Assembly: GCF_022344005.1 (NCBI RefSeq)
Contig: NZ_CP092190.1
Span: 2,309,001 to 2,373,000 of the forward strand
Length of the DNA stretch: 64,000 nt
DNA from: Deinococcus sp. KNUC1210
GTDB taxonomy: Bacteria > Deinococcota > Deinococci > Deinococcales > Deinococcaceae
Direction: 5' to 3'
Shown: in pieces, positions 19,880 through 28,169 of the stretch
Layout: each line of letters begins with the position of its first letter
Numbering within the stretch: the first letter of the stretch is position 1
Notes under the pieces: model-generated
The model's input: the letters and a program-made list of their open reading frames with translations, nothing else
What the model was told of the DNA's origin: nothing
Database searches by the model: none
Position numbers and translations under genes: made by a program

Positions 19880-20323
19880 CTACAGCTCTACAGGCCGCTC
19901 TCCCAGCGACTGCGAAAACCGGATCAGGTAGCCGTTGGGGTCCTGCGCCGTGAACTGCAGGTCGCCCAGTTCGGTCGTGCCGACCCGGTGCCACGCCTCA
20001 TGCGGCGCGTGGAACAGCGGTGAACCCAACGTGGCGAGGGCGCTCAGAATCGGCGCGATGTGCTCCACGCCGATCTGAAAATTGATGCCCCGGCCCAGCG
20101 GCACCTCATATGGCGCGGCCACCCACTTCGGATTGACCACCGACAGCATGACCTGTGCGCCGTCTCGCTCCAGATAGGCGAACCCCTCTTCGGGGCGCTG
20201 ATAGGCCACCTGGAACCCCAGGCCCACACACCAGAACTCCAGTGAACGCGGCAGATCGAAGACGGCCAGCTCTGGCACCAGGGGATTGAAGCCCCCGCTG
20301 GGACGATGATTCGGTTCGGTCAT
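19880..20323 (-). CDS. VOC-family protein (glyoxalase / bleomycin-resistance-like)
   Basis: 147 residues with a VOC beta-alpha-beta-beta-beta pair: ELAVFDLPRSLEFWCVGLGFQVAYQRPE at the start (two halves of the first module) and RVGTTELGDLQFTAQDPNGYLIRFSQ at the end. The pattern E..Q..DPNG..I is typical of bleomycin-resistance-type VOC proteins, many of which bind rather than cleave small molecules. It lies four bases downstream of the SMR gene pair on the same strand and may share their transcript, which would fit a detoxification role. Confidence 0.82.
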   Translation of the reverse strand: MTEPNHRPSGGFNPLVPELAVFDLPRSLEFWCVGLGFQVAYQRPEEGFAYLERDGAQVMLSVVNPKWVAAPYEVPLGRGINFQIGVEHIAPILSALATLGSPLFHAPHEAWHRVGTTELGDLQFTAQDPNGYLIRFSQSLGERPVEL

Positions 20324-20326
20324 GCG

Positions 20327-20653
20327 TCATTCTCCCAGGTGCAGCAGCAGGACGCTCCCCAGAATCAGGGCCAGCCCGGCCCACGCGGCAGGGGAGAAGC
20401 GCACGCCGTCGAGCCTGCGGCCCAGCAGCGCTGCGCCCACGATGCCCAGGCCACCCCAGACCGCGTAGGCGGTGCTGAGCGGCACGGCCCGCAGGCTCAG
20501 GCCCAGCAGTCCGAAGGCGCACAGCACCAGGCCCAGCGCCGCTATGCCCGGCCAGGGGCGGCGAAATCCGTCGGAGCGCTTGAGCAGCACGTTCGCTGCG
20601 ATGTCGAGCAGGGCGGCAAAGGCCAGGCACACGAAGGCGAGGGTCGCGTTCAT
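20327..20653 (-). CDS. SMR-family transporter subunit, MdtI-like
   Basis: 108 residues, four membrane helices. ANVLLKRSDGFRRP near the end of TM1 and STAYAVWGGLGIVGAALLG in TM3 match MdtI/SugE-type SMR subunits. The family's membrane-embedded TM1 glutamate is replaced by aspartate (ALLDIAANV). SMR proteins exchange protons for small cations such as polyamines, guanidinium or drugs. The start overlaps the stop of the second subunit (ATGA), a clear sign of a heteromeric pair. Confidence 0.85.
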   Translation of the reverse strand: MNATLAFVCLAFAALLDIAANVLLKRSDGFRRPWPGIAALGLVLCAFGLLGLSLRAVPLSTAYAVWGGLGIVGAALLGRRLDGVRFSPAAWAGLALILGSVLLLHLGE

Positions 20654-21012
20654 AGGGCGCCGCCCGGCTGTGGCGTGCTCTGAGATACGGGCGTGTGGGT
20701 GCCGAGGTGCAGCAGCCTCGCGCCCAGCAGCAGCCCCAGCAGAGCCAGGACCTGCGGCGCTCTGAGGTGCTCGCCCAGCAGCGTGGCACCCAGCAGCGTC
20801 ACGAGCGCCAGTCCCAGCGCTTCCCAGACCGCGAAGGCCACCGCCACCGGAATGCGACGGAACGCCAGCGACAGCAGCAGGTACGAAAGAACGACAGTTC
20901 CGCCAGTGACGGCGGCAGCCAACCAGGGCGTATGAACGCCGAACAGCTTGAGGGCCAGCGTGCCTGTCACTTCACAGGCGATGGCCGAAAATAGTGCGAG
21001 CCAGGCCCGCAT
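20650..21012 (-). CDS. SMR-family transporter subunit, MdtJ-like
   Basis: 120 residues. TM1 keeps the essential glutamate (AIACEVTGTLALK) and the block SYLLLSLAFRRIPVAVAFAVWEALG matches MdtJ-type subunits. Together with the overlapping downstream gene it should form a paired SMR antiporter, with spermidine export the known job of MdtJI; the Deinococcus substrate is inferred only. ATG 21012 has an AAAGGAAGG ribosome site. An inverted repeat CAGACC/GGTCTG lies 54-74 bases upstream and may be an operator. The C-terminal 20 residues (HTPVSQSTPQPGG) are an unusual Pro-rich tail. Confidence 0.86.
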   Translation of the reverse strand: MRAWLALFSAIACEVTGTLALKLFGVHTPWLAAAVTGGTVVLSYLLLSLAFRRIPVAVAFAVWEALGLALVTLLGATLLGEHLRAPQVLALLGLLLGARLLHLGTHTPVSQSTPQPGGAL

Positions 21013-21463
21013 AAAGCACCTTCCTTTAAGATTTGAAGCACCAACGATGGATAGACACGACAGGACAGACCAGTCATATCGGTCTGAAAAGTAAATGACC
21101 TGCTTATAACAGCGTGTCTGAAGCCGCTACGTCCAACTTCTGACGTACAGCCAGTCACAGTGCAGTTCAAGCACCGTTATGTTTCGGCGCGGTTCTTTCC
21201 GCATCCTTCGTTTCACCCGTACTTTGATGGCTGGCAACCGGCACAGACCGGTTCCAGAGGGCAGACCCCATCGGTCTGGGGAAGCGGCCCCGGTCGGGTC
21301 GACCGCTTCGCGGAGGGCTTTCTGCTCTTCATGTGGCGCTGAATGCCGTCCACAACGCATGGCAGCCGCTCCCTTCCTCTATTGTAGCCGGGCGCGTCAG
21401 GCCGAGGTCAGCGCGTGTCACACTTCGCCCGGCAGAGCGGCTTCCCGCTAGACTGGCCTCTGC
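21013..21463. other. 451-base intergenic region between divergent SMR and ABC-permease genes
   Basis: No frame here looks coding. The region contains two inverted repeats built from CAGACC and GGTCTG: 21066-21086 (nine-base spacer) and 21262-21278 (five-base spacer), plus a single CAGACC at 21244-21249. A TAGACT hexamer at 21449-21454 ends nine bases before the permease ATG. Confidence 0.5.
21066..21086. promoter_or_regulatory. Candidate repressor operator (inverted repeat) upstream of the SMR pair
   Basis: CAGACC (21066-21071), nine-base spacer, GGTCTG (21081-21086). The size and form fit TetR-type operators found before efflux genes. A second copy with a shorter spacer lies at 21262-21278. 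No regulator gene is adjacent. Confidence 0.4.
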
Positions 21464-22159
21464 ATGGCCGACCTGCTGACGGGCTTCAGAACGATACTTT
21501 CCGGCGACTATCCGGCGCTGCTGTGGGCAGGCCTGAAGCTGACCCTGAGCGTGAGCCTGTGTGCGCTGCTGGTATCGGTGATCTTCGGCACCGTGCTGGG
21601 CGTGCTGCGGGTCTTCCGGGTGACGCTGCTGGGGCCGCTCGCCAATGCCTATGTCGAGGTGGTGCGCGGGATTCCGCTGATCGTGCTGCTGAGCGTGGTG
21701 TATTACGGGTTGCCCGCGCTGGGCCTCACGCTGGCGGGCTTTCCGGCGGCGGTGATGGCCCTGGGGCTGTACAGCGCGGCCTACACCAGCGAGATCGTGC
21801 GTGGCGGCCTGAGCAGCGTGCCGCAGGGTCAGCGCGAGGCCGCCCGCAGCCTGGGTCTGAGCAGCGTGCAGGCGCTGAGATACGTGGTGCTGCCGCAGGC
21901 GTGGCGGGTGGCCCTGCCCGCACTGGGCAACGAATTCGTTTCGCTGATTCTGGGCAGCAGCCTCGCCAGCGCCGTCACCCTGCAGGAACTCTTCGCGCAG
22001 GGCAAATACATCACCAGCGCCACCTACCGGCAGTTCGAGGTTTACGCGGTGCTCGCTCTGGTCTACTTCCTGCTCACCTTCACCATGACGCGCCTGATCC
22101 GGCTGCTGGAACGCCGACTGTCGCGTGGGGAACGCCTGCCGGAACGCCGGGTCATCTGA
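21464..22159 (+). CDS. Amino-acid ABC transporter permease (HisM/GlnP type)
   Basis: 231 residues with five to six membrane helices. The EAA loop that docks to the ATPase reads EAARSLGLSSVQALRYVVLPQAWR (split over two stretches) and is followed by LPALGNEFVSLILGSSLAS, typical for polar amino acid permeases. It forms the membrane channel for a substrate captured by a family-3 binding protein such as that at 19100-19867. No ATP-binding subunit is encoded nearby. TAGACT lies nine bases before ATG. The AzlC gene follows 41 bases downstream with its own -10. Confidence 0.9.
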   Translation: MADLLTGFRTILSGDYPALLWAGLKLTLSVSLCALLVSVIFGTVLGVLRVFRVTLLGPLANAYVEVVRGIPLIVLLSVVYYGLPALGLTLAGFPAAVMALGLYSAAYTSEIVRGGLSSVPQGQREAARSLGLSSVQALRYVVLPQAWRVALPALGNEFVSLILGSSLASAVTLQELFAQGKYITSATYRQFEVYAVLALVYFLLTFTMTRLIRLLERRLSRGERLPERRVI

Positions 22160-22188
22160 AGCGGGAAGCGCAGCGATACCGGAAACGC

Positions 22189-22194
22189 TAGCCT
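22189..22194 (+). promoter_or_regulatory. -10 hexamer TAGCCT, leaderless promoter of azlCD
   Basis: TAGCCT followed by six bases and the GTG start at 22201. Confidence 0.5.
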
Positions 22195-22200
22195 GAGCGC

Positions 22201-22902
22201 GTGTCTGCGCCTTCCTCGTCCCGTTCCCCTTTTCTGGCCGGATTTCTGGCACTCACGCCGCTGTATCTGGGCATTGCTCCGTTCGCGGTGGCCTACGCGG
22301 TCACGGCCAGGGCCGCCCATCTGAGCCTGCTGGAAACCCAGTTCATGAGCCTGAGCGTGTTCGCCGGGGCGTCGCAGTTCGCGGCGGCGGGACTGTTCGG
22401 CAAGAGCGCGGGAGCACTCGCCATCGTCTTTACCACCTTTCTGCTGAACGTGCGGCACGTGCTGTACGGCCTGAGTCTGGCGCAGCAGGTGCCGCTGAGC
22501 GGCTGGCGGCGCGTGGTCGCGGCCCAGTTCCTGACCGATGAAGCCTACGGCGTCAGCATCGCGGCTGCGCCCCACCTGCCGGGCGGTCTGAACTTCGCCT
22601 TCCTGCTGGGAGCCGAGCTGAGCCTGTATGCCGTCTGGAACGTCTTTACGCTGGTCGGGTCGCTGGCCGGGGCCGTGATTCCCGATCCGCAGGCGGTGGG
22701 AGCCGACGTGATTTTTCCGCTGGCCTTTCTGGGCCTGCTGGTGCCGCTGCTGCGGGGCCGCCTGGAACTGCTGGTGGCGGTGTGTTCGGGCCTGCTGGCC
22801 TGGGGCGTCTCGCGCCTGTTTCCGGGCGGCCTGACGGTGCTGATTGCGGGCGTGGGTGGCGCACTGCTCGGCGCGGCGCTGAGCACCCGGCGGGCTGCAT
22901 GA
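22201..22902 (+). CDS. azlC: AzlC-family branched-chain amino acid exporter, large subunit
   Basis: 233 residues, about seven to eight membrane helices. The N-terminal PLYLGIAPFAVAYAVTAR and the loop SVFAGASQFAAAGLFG are AzlC signatures, as is LNVRHVLYGLSLA. With AzlD it exports branched-chain amino acids or analogues. The start is GTG at 22201, set by the leaderless -10; the stop overlaps the azlD ATG, so the two are translationally coupled. Confidence 0.9.
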   Translation: MSAPSSSRSPFLAGFLALTPLYLGIAPFAVAYAVTARAAHLSLLETQFMSLSVFAGASQFAAAGLFGKSAGALAIVFTTFLLNVRHVLYGLSLAQQVPLSGWRRVVAAQFLTDEAYGVSIAAAPHLPGGLNFAFLLGAELSLYAVWNVFTLVGSLAGAVIPDPQAVGADVIFPLAFLGLLVPLLRGRLELLVAVCSGLLAWGVSRLFPGGLTVLIAGVGGALLGAALSTRRAA

Positions 22903-23198
22903 CCCCCTTCCTGACCATGCTGGGGATGTGGGCTGTCACCTGGGCGTCGCGCTATCTGGGCCTGAGTCTGGGCGGCCTGAAGCTGCCGCCGTTCTGGCTG
23001 GCCTTCCTGCGGTTCGTGCCGATCAGCGTCTTCGCGGCGCTGGTGGTGCCCGATCTCGCCAGTGCCCCCGACGCAGTTCGCCGGGCGCTGGCAGCGGTGC
23101 TCGCCGGGCTGCTGATGTGGCGAACGCGCCAGCTCGCGGTGGGCATTCTGGGCGGTTTCGGTGGCTACTGGGTCCTGCGCTGGCTGGGCATCGGGTAA
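22899..23198 (+). CDS. azlD: AzlD-family branched-chain amino acid exporter, small subunit
   Basis: 99 residues, three to four membrane helices. It begins WAVTWASRYLGLSLGG and has LRFVPISVFAALVVPDL, both usual in AzlD. It partners the preceding AzlC. ATG 22899 overlaps the azlC stop by four bases. It converges with phoU at 23215 with a 16-base gap and no clear terminator. Confidence 0.88.
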   Translation: MTPFLTMLGMWAVTWASRYLGLSLGGLKLPPFWLAFLRFVPISVFAALVVPDLASAPDAVRRALAAVLAGLLMWRTRQLAVGILGGFGGYWVLRWLGIG

Positions 23199-23214
23199 GC
23201 GTGGCCCCTGCTGC

Positions 23215-23886
23215 TCAGTCGGAAGCCCGCCCGACCTGACCGCCGGGCCGCGACAGCAGATAAGCCTCTACCCGTTCGGCCACGTTCACCAGATGGTCGC
23301 CCAGCCGTTCCAGGCTGCGGGCCATGCGGTTGGCCTTCAGCGCCGCGTGTAGATCGCGTGGATTTTCCAGAATGCGCGTCAGCGAGGCCCGCTGCATCTG
23401 CTCGTACAGCGCGTCTACTTCCTCGTAATCCAGGCGCATCACCTCGCGGGCGGCCTCTACGTCGCCTTCCGTAAAGGCGTAGGCCAGCCGCTCGATCATG
23501 GTGGCGAGCAGGTTGGTCTGTGGCAGAACGTCATGCAGTGGCCCACTCTTGAGCGTGCCCGCGATGTCCTCCAGGTCGCGCCCGATGTGCCGTCCGTAAT
23601 CTCCGGCCCGTTCCAGATCGGTCAGGCTCTTGAAGACCATCAGGTAAAAGCGCAGATCGGTGGCGAGCGGCTGATAGCGGGCGATGGCGTTCAGGCAGGT
23701 TTCCTCGACTTCACGCTCCAGTACGTCCAGCTCACGTTCCAGTTCATGTGTGCGTTCGGAGAGACCGGCGTACTGCTGGCGGGTGATGGCGTTGCGAATG
23801 AGCGCGACCTGCTCCAGCGAAATGCTGAGCATCCGCAGAAAGCGGGCCGTCAGGTCTTGCTGGCTGGCGTTGAGGGCGTCTCGCAT
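23215..23886 (-). CDS. phoU: Phosphate transport/signalling regulator PhoU
   Basis: 223 residues, two repeats of the PhoU three-helix bundle. Metal-ligand-like E/DxxxD pairs occur as SLTDLERAGDYGRHIG and LERLGDHLVNVAERVEAY. PhoU senses Pst transport and represses the phosphate kinase/regulator pair when phosphate is plentiful. It is last in the order pstS-pstC-pstA-pstB-phoU and is separated from pstB by a strong terminator hairpin, so it probably has its own promoter; a single Pho-type heptamer GTGTCAG is at 23919-23925, but no in-register repeat, so Pho control is unproven. Confidence 0.93.
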   Translation of the reverse strand: MRDALNASQQDLTARFLRMLSISLEQVALIRNAITRQQYAGLSERTHELERELDVLEREVEETCLNAIARYQPLATDLRFYLMVFKSLTDLERAGDYGRHIGRDLEDIAGTLKSGPLHDVLPQTNLLATMIERLAYAFTEGDVEAAREVMRLDYEEVDALYEQMQRASLTRILENPRDLHAALKANRMARSLERLGDHLVNVAERVEAYLLSRPGGQVGRASD

Positions 23887-24067
23887 GATGTGTATCCTGA
23901 CGTGCTTCTATCTGTCCGGTGTCAGCTTGTGGCGGCGTGCGGCAGAGTGAATGAGGGGTTCCGGGAGAGCAAGCGGGACTACCCAACGAAGATAGAGCCG
24001 GCAGATAAAGAGTGTCTCGTTTTCGGGGCACTGATGCCTTCATCTTCAGATCAGAACAGCCAAGCCA

Positions 24068-24100
24068 AGAGGCGTGCCTGATGATCCTGGGCACGCCTCT
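24068..24100 (-). terminator. Terminator hairpin after pstB
   Basis: AGAGGCGTGCC (24068-24078) pairs perfectly with GGCACGCCTCT (24090-24100), 11 bp, 11-base loop. On the minus strand the tail is TTGGCTTGGCTGTTC, only partly U-rich. Confidence 0.65.
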
Positions 24101-24124
24101 CGCGGTTCCCGCCGGGCAGTTTGC

Positions 24125-24883
24125 TCAGCCGAAGCGCCCGGTGACGTAGGCTTCGGTCCGTTCGTCTTTGGGTGAGGTGAAAATCTGGTCGGTGGGGCCG
24201 TGCTCGATCAGGTCGCCGTTCAGGAAGAAGCTGGTGGTGTCGCTGACCCGCGCCGCCTGATGCATGTTGTGCGTCACGATGATGATGGTGGCGACCTGCT
24301 TCAGATCGCTCATCAGGTCTTCGATCTTGGCGGTGCTGGCCGGGTCGAGCGCACTGGTCGGCTCGTCCATCAGCAGGATTTCCGGCTCGACAGCCAGCGC
24401 ACGGGCGATACACAGACGCTGCTGCTGCCCACCCGAAAGGCCGGTGGCGGGCGTCTTCAGGCGGTCTTTCACCTCGTCCCACAGCGCGGCCTGACGCAGA
24501 CTGCGCTCGGTGATCTCGTGCAGAAGGGCCGTGTCGCGCACGCCTGCCAGCTTCAGGCCGCTGACCACGTTCTCGTAGATGCTCATGGTGGGAAACGGAT
24601 TGGGCTTCTGGAACACCATGCCGATGCGGCGGCGAATGCTGACGGCGTCCACGCTCGCGCCGTACAGGTCCTGGCCGTCGAGCTTGATCTCACCCTCGAC
24701 CCGCGCACCGGGCGTCATGTCGTGCATGCGGTTGATCGCCCGCAGGAAGGTGGTCTTGCCGCAGCCGCTCGGCCCGATCAGGGCGTTCACGCTGCCGCTG
24801 TCCACGTTCAGATTTACTTTCTTGACGGCGTGTTTCTCGCCGTAATACACGTCCACGTTTTTGGCGGTCAGGAGTTGGGTCAT
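24125..24883 (-). CDS. pstB: Phosphate ABC transporter ATP-binding protein PstB
   Basis: 252 residues. Walker [10 protein letters not shown], signature LSGGQQQR and Walker [13 protein letters not shown] are intact; [16 protein letters not shown] is the PstB-specific Q-loop region. It powers phosphate import through PstC/PstA. ATG 24883 is chosen for its AAAGGA ribosome site; a long upstream open frame is read-through of the pstA region in another frame. A 7-bp hairpin (24959-24976) lies in the 101-base gap after pstA and could tune expression between the two genes. Confidence 0.96.
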   Translation of the reverse strand: MTQLLTAKNVDVYYGEKHAVKKVNLNVDSGSVNALIGPSGCGKTTFLRAINRMHDMTPGARVEGEIKLDGQDLYGASVDAVSIRRRIGMVFQKPNPFPTMSIYENVVSGLKLAGVRDTALLHEITERSLRQAALWDEVKDRLKTPATGLSGGQQQRLCIARALAVEPEILLMDEPTSALDPASTAKIEDLMSDLKQVATIIIVTHNMHQAARVSDTTSFFLNGDLIEHGPTDQIFTSPKDERTEAYVTGRFG

Positions 24884-24984
24884 GGGGTTCCTTTGCAGGG
24901 GAGGGGAGGCGTCAGGGAGTGGGAGTGAAGAAGCCGGGGATAGACGCGCTCGGTCTGCCAGAGGCTCACGCCTCTGCTCTGGCG

Positions 24985-25848
24985 CTAACGCCTTCTGGTG
25001 GCGGTACGGGCGGCCAGCGAGGCCAGGAAGATCAGCACGATCAGCACCAGTGAACCGGCCTTGGCGAGCGTGACGTTGCTGTCGCTGCCGCTGGTGGCGT
25101 CGATGAAGATCTGCTGGGGCAGCGCACTCATGGGCTTGCCGGGGTTGAGGTTCAGCAGGTTGTTGCCGAAGGCCGTGAACAGCAGCGGGGCGGCTTCTCC
25201 GGCGACGCGGGCCAGGGCCAGCATCACGCCGGTCACGATGCCGCTGGTGGCGGCGGGCAGCACGATGTTCAGAATCACTTTCCACTGCGGCAGACCCAGC
25301 GCCAGCCCCGCCTCACGGATTGCCAGGGGCACCAGTTTCAGCACCTCTTCACTGGTTCTCACCACAATCGGAATCATCAGCAGGCCCAGGGCCAGGCCAC
25401 CCGCGAAGCCGGAATATCCGAAATTCACGACCACCAGCGAGTACACCACCAGACCGACCACGATGGCAGGAATGCCCGACAGCACGTCGCTGAGCATACG
25501 GATGGTGGGCATCATCGGGTGACGCGGAAACTCGGCCAGAAACACGCCACCCGCCACACCCACGATCACGCCGATCACGGCGGCAATCGCCAGCATGATC
25601 AGACTGCCGCTGATGGCGTTCAGGTACCCGCCGCCCGCCTCGCCCACCGGGGCAGGGATATGCGTGAAGAAGGCGGTGCTGAGCGAGGCCGCACCCTGGG
25701 TGATGAGGTACACGAAAATCCAGATGAGCGGAGCGACCACGATCAGCGTTCCCAGCGAGATCAGGAAGCCCATGAACAGGTTGACCGTTTTGCGGCCTGT
25801 ACTCAGGGTCTGGCCCCTGGGCACACTGCGGGCAAGCGTGCGGCTCAT
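24985..25848 (-). CDS. pstA: Phosphate ABC transporter permease PstA
   Basis: 287 residues, six membrane helices. [20 protein letters not shown] is the first helix; the EAA docking loop reads [30 protein letters not shown] and [15 protein letters not shown] are PstA-like. It forms the inner-membrane channel with PstC. The ATG shares its A with the pstC stop (TGATG), so translation is coupled. The protein ends in RTATRRR, a basic tail on the cytoplasmic side. Confidence 0.95.
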   Translation of the reverse strand: MSRTLARSVPRGQTLSTGRKTVNLFMGFLISLGTLIVVAPLIWIFVYLITQGAASLSTAFFTHIPAPVGEAGGGYLNAISGSLIMLAIAAVIGVIVGVAGGVFLAEFPRHPMMPTIRMLSDVLSGIPAIVVGLVVYSLVVVNFGYSGFAGGLALGLLMIPIVVRTSEEVLKLVPLAIREAGLALGLPQWKVILNIVLPAATSGIVTGVMLALARVAGEAAPLLFTAFGNNLLNLNPGKPMSALPQQIFIDATSGSDSNVTLAKAGSLVLIVLIFLASLAARTATRRR

Positions 25849-26843
25849 CACTGGATCCCCTTGGGCGTGAGTCTCACGATCAGCATACGGGCGGTGTAGT
25901 TGACGACCACACTCACGAAGAACAGCAGCAGACCCAGTTCCACGATGCTGGAGCGGTGAAGTGCCTGCTGGGCGTCTCCGAACTGGTTGGCAATCATGCT
26001 CGCCATCGTCGCGGTGCTGCCCCAGAAGGTCTTGGCGAGTTCCGGCACGTTGCCGATCACCATCGCCACCGCCAGCGTCTCGCCCAGGGCGCGGCCCAGT
26101 GCCAGGATCACGCCGCCCGTGATGCCTGCCCGCGCAAACGGCAGAATGGCGCGGCTGATGACTTCCCACTTGGTCGCGCCCAGTGCGTACATGGCCTCGC
26201 GCTGGTCGCTGGGCACCAGACGAATCACATCACGCGCCACCGAGGCGGTATACGGCAGAATCATGATCGTCAGGATGATGATGGCGAGCGCCAGTCCCAG
26301 GCCCACCGGAGCTTCGGGAAAGAAGAAGCAGGTGAAGCTGTTCTGACCGTTGCCCCGCAGCGTGGCGCACTGCGTCACCTTGTCGGGAAAGCTGGTGTAC
26401 AGACTGAGCTGAAAATTCTGGATGATCGGTTTGAGCGCGAACAGCGCCCACAGGCCGTACACCACGCTGGGAACGGCAGCCAGCAGTTCGACCAGATAAC
26501 TGACCGGATTCGCCAGCCACTTCGGGGCGTACTCGGCCACGAAGATCGCGCTCGCCAGGGCCAGCGGCACACTGATGACCAGGGCCGCGAACGAGGTGAT
26601 GAGCGTGCCCAGAATCATCGGCCCGGCCCCGAATTTCTCGGTCACGGGGTTCCAGACGCTGTGGGTCAGGAATCCGGCTCCGAAGGCACGGATGGCGGGC
26701 AGGCTGTCGCGGCCCAGCAGATAGATGCTCATGATGAAGACCGCGATGATGATGAGCGATAGCCCCAGGATCAGCGTGCGAAACACGCCGTCACCGCGAG
26801 AATTGGCGGAGCGGCTGGCGGATGCAGGTAACAGTTTGGTCAT
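25848..26843 (-). CDS. pstC: Phosphate ABC transporter permease PstC
   Basis: 331 residues. The first helix ([27 protein letters not shown], in two parts) and the PstC block [20 protein letters not shown] are clear; the EAA loop is [21 protein letters not shown]. About 25 residues with two cysteines ([18 protein letters not shown]) are inserted in a periplasmic loop and may form a disulfide. A two-unit Pho box lies 51-68 bases before the ATG, and a terminator separates it from pstS, so pstCAB can be expressed at its own level. Confidence 0.95.
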   Translation of the reverse strand: MTKLLPASASRSANSRGDGVFRTLILGLSLIIIAVFIMSIYLLGRDSLPAIRAFGAGFLTHSVWNPVTEKFGAGPMILGTLITSFAALVISVPLALASAIFVAEYAPKWLANPVSYLVELLAAVPSVVYGLWALFALKPIIQNFQLSLYTSFPDKVTQCATLRGNGQNSFTCFFFPEAPVGLGLALAIIILTIMILPYTASVARDVIRLVPSDQREAMYALGATKWEVISRAILPFARAGITGGVILALGRALGETLAVAMVIGNVPELAKTFWGSTATMASMIANQFGDAQQALHRSSIVELGLLLFFVSVVVNYTARMLIVRLTPKGIQ

Positions 26844-26893
26844 GGTTGGCCTCGCTCCTGAAAGAAGCTCATAGCTGACAGTTCACAGGAAGC

Positions 26894-26911
26894 ATGTCAT
26901 GGGGCCGTCAG
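26894..26911 (-). promoter_or_regulatory. Pho box upstream of pstC
   Basis: Read on the plus strand, ATGTCAT (26894-26900), four bases, CCGTCAG (26905-26911): two heptamers in 11-base register, the same unit as upstream of pstS (consensus NYGTCAK). Target of a PhoB/PhoP-type regulator. Confidence 0.6.
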
Positions 26912-26928
26912 CTTGAACGCACACAGAA

Positions 26929-26960
26929 AGAGGGCATCCGGCGAGTACCGGACGCCCTCT
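26929..26960 (-). terminator. Terminator/attenuator hairpin between pstS and pstC
   Basis: AGAGGGC-TCCGG (26929-26941, one internal mismatch base) pairs with CCGGA-GCCCTCT (26948-26960), six-base loop, and on the minus strand is followed by TTTCTGTGTG. It should reduce read-through so that PstS is made in excess over the membrane complex. Confidence 0.75.
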
Positions 26961-26973
26961 GCTGAAACGGGGC

Positions 26974-27993
26974 TTAGAACTTCTTGCCGTCGAACGTCAT
27001 GCTGGCGATCAGGGCGCGGGCGCGGCTCTGGGCAGCGGCAGGCAGGGGCGCGTAGTACAGCGCCTCGCTGAAGTCCTGGCCGTTGGTCGCCACGTAGGTC
27101 AGCATCTTCTTCAGGGCCTTGGCCTGATCGAGCGTGCGGCTGCCGTACTTCTGCTCCTGGTAGAAGATGGCGTAGCTGAAGGTGCTGATCGGGTAGGTGG
27201 TCGCGCCGCTCGCGTTGGTCAGGCTGGTGATGCCGCTGGTCGGAATGACCACGTTGGCGGCGGCAGCCTGCACGCCCGCGATGGTGGGCTTGACGAAGGC
27301 TCCGGTGCGGTTCTGCACCAGACCGAAATCGATCTTGTTGTTCAGGGCGTAGGTCAGCTCGATGTAGCCGATTGCGCCGGGGGTGCTCTTGACCACGCCC
27401 GAAACGCCGTCGGTGCCCTTCGCGCCGATGCCGGTGGGCCACTGCACGGCGGTCGCGCTGCCGACCTTGGTCTTCCACTCGGGGCTGACCTTGCTCAGGT
27501 AGTCGGTGAAGACGCCGGTGGTGCCGCTGCCGTCACTGCGGTGCGCCACGGTGATGGGCAGGGCGGGCAGCTTCACGCCGGGGTTCAGCTTGGCGAGGGC
27601 GGCGTCGTTCCACAGCTTGGTCTTGCCCAGGTAGATATCGGCCAGGATTTTCCCGTTGAACTTCAGGTTCTCGTCCACACCGGGGATGTTGTAGCTGATG
27701 ACCACGGCGCCCATGGCGGCGGGAATCGTCAGCACCTTGCCGGGGTAGCCGCTGATGTCGGCGTCGGGAATCGGCACATCGGTGGCGGCGAAATCGACCA
27801 CGCGGTCTTTCAGGGCCTTCTGGCCTGCGCCCGAGCCGACCGACTGGTAGTTCACGCTGTCGCCCGACTTGCCGTACTCGCTGAAGACCTTGGTGAACAG
27901 CGGGTACACGAACGACGAGCCGGACCCGGTCAGGCTGGCGGCGGAAGCGGCGGTTGCTACGAGGGCAGCGCCCAGGATCAGGATCTTCTTCAT
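26974..27993 (-). CDS. pstS: Phosphate ABC transporter substrate-binding protein PstS
   Basis: 339 residues. Signal peptide MKKILILGAALVATAASA, then LTGSGSSFVYPLFTKVF, SVGSGAGQKAL and AHRSDGSGTTGVFTDYL, the phosphate-binding loops. There is no lipobox cysteine, so anchoring must differ from lipoprotein PstS. It binds phosphate outside the membrane with high affinity. The promoter region has four 11-base-spaced Pho heptamers ending 22 bases before the ATG, a clear sign of phosphate-starvation control. A terminator follows the gene. Confidence 0.96.
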   Translation of the reverse strand: MKKILILGAALVATAASAASLTGSGSSFVYPLFTKVFSEYGKSGDSVNYQSVGSGAGQKALKDRVVDFAATDVPIPDADISGYPGKVLTIPAAMGAVVISYNIPGVDENLKFNGKILADIYLGKTKLWNDAALAKLNPGVKLPALPITVAHRSDGSGTTGVFTDYLSKVSPEWKTKVGSATAVQWPTGIGAKGTDGVSGVVKSTPGAIGYIELTYALNNKIDFGLVQNRTGAFVKPTIAGVQAAAANVVIPTSGITSLTNASGATTYPISTFSYAIFYQEQKYGSRTLDQAKALKKMLTYVATNGQDFSEALYYAPLPAAAQSRARALIASMTFDGKKF

Positions 27994-28014
27994 CAGCCCT
28001 ATGGTGTGCGGGCT

Positions 28015-28054
28015 GTGTCAGCGGTGCGTCATTGAACTGTCATGCATCTGTCAG
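28015..28054 (-). promoter_or_regulatory. Tandem Pho boxes (four heptamers, 11-base period) upstream of pstS
   Basis: Plus-strand units GTGTCAG (28015-28021), GCGTCAT (28026-28032), CTGTCAT (28037-28043) and CTGTCAG (28048-28054), each separated by exactly four bases. This is the architecture of Pho boxes bound by PhoB-type dimers. The CTGTCAT-N4-CTGTCAG half equals the E. coli consensus almost exactly. The element also sits 105 bases before the divergent MBL gene. Confidence 0.8.
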
Positions 28055-28158
28055 GCGCAGTCCTGCACGGCCCTGAACGGCTGTTTCCGGTCTGGGCAGC
28101 CGGCTACGTTTACCTTTGCTGAACGCCGAATTCTTTCTGAACCCAGTTCAAGAAGTGC

Positions 28159-28164
28159 TACGCT
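28159..28164 (+). promoter_or_regulatory. -10 hexamer TACGCT of the MBL-fold gene
   Basis: TACGCT with five bases to ATG 28170; leaderless spacing, no clear -35. Confidence 0.45.
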
Positions 28165-28169
28165 CAGCC

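Noticed and set aside
23897..23925. Pho box upstream of phoU
   Set aside because: Only one good heptamer (GTGTCAG 23919-23925). The 11-base neighbours match at 5 of 7 positions at best, too weak to call.
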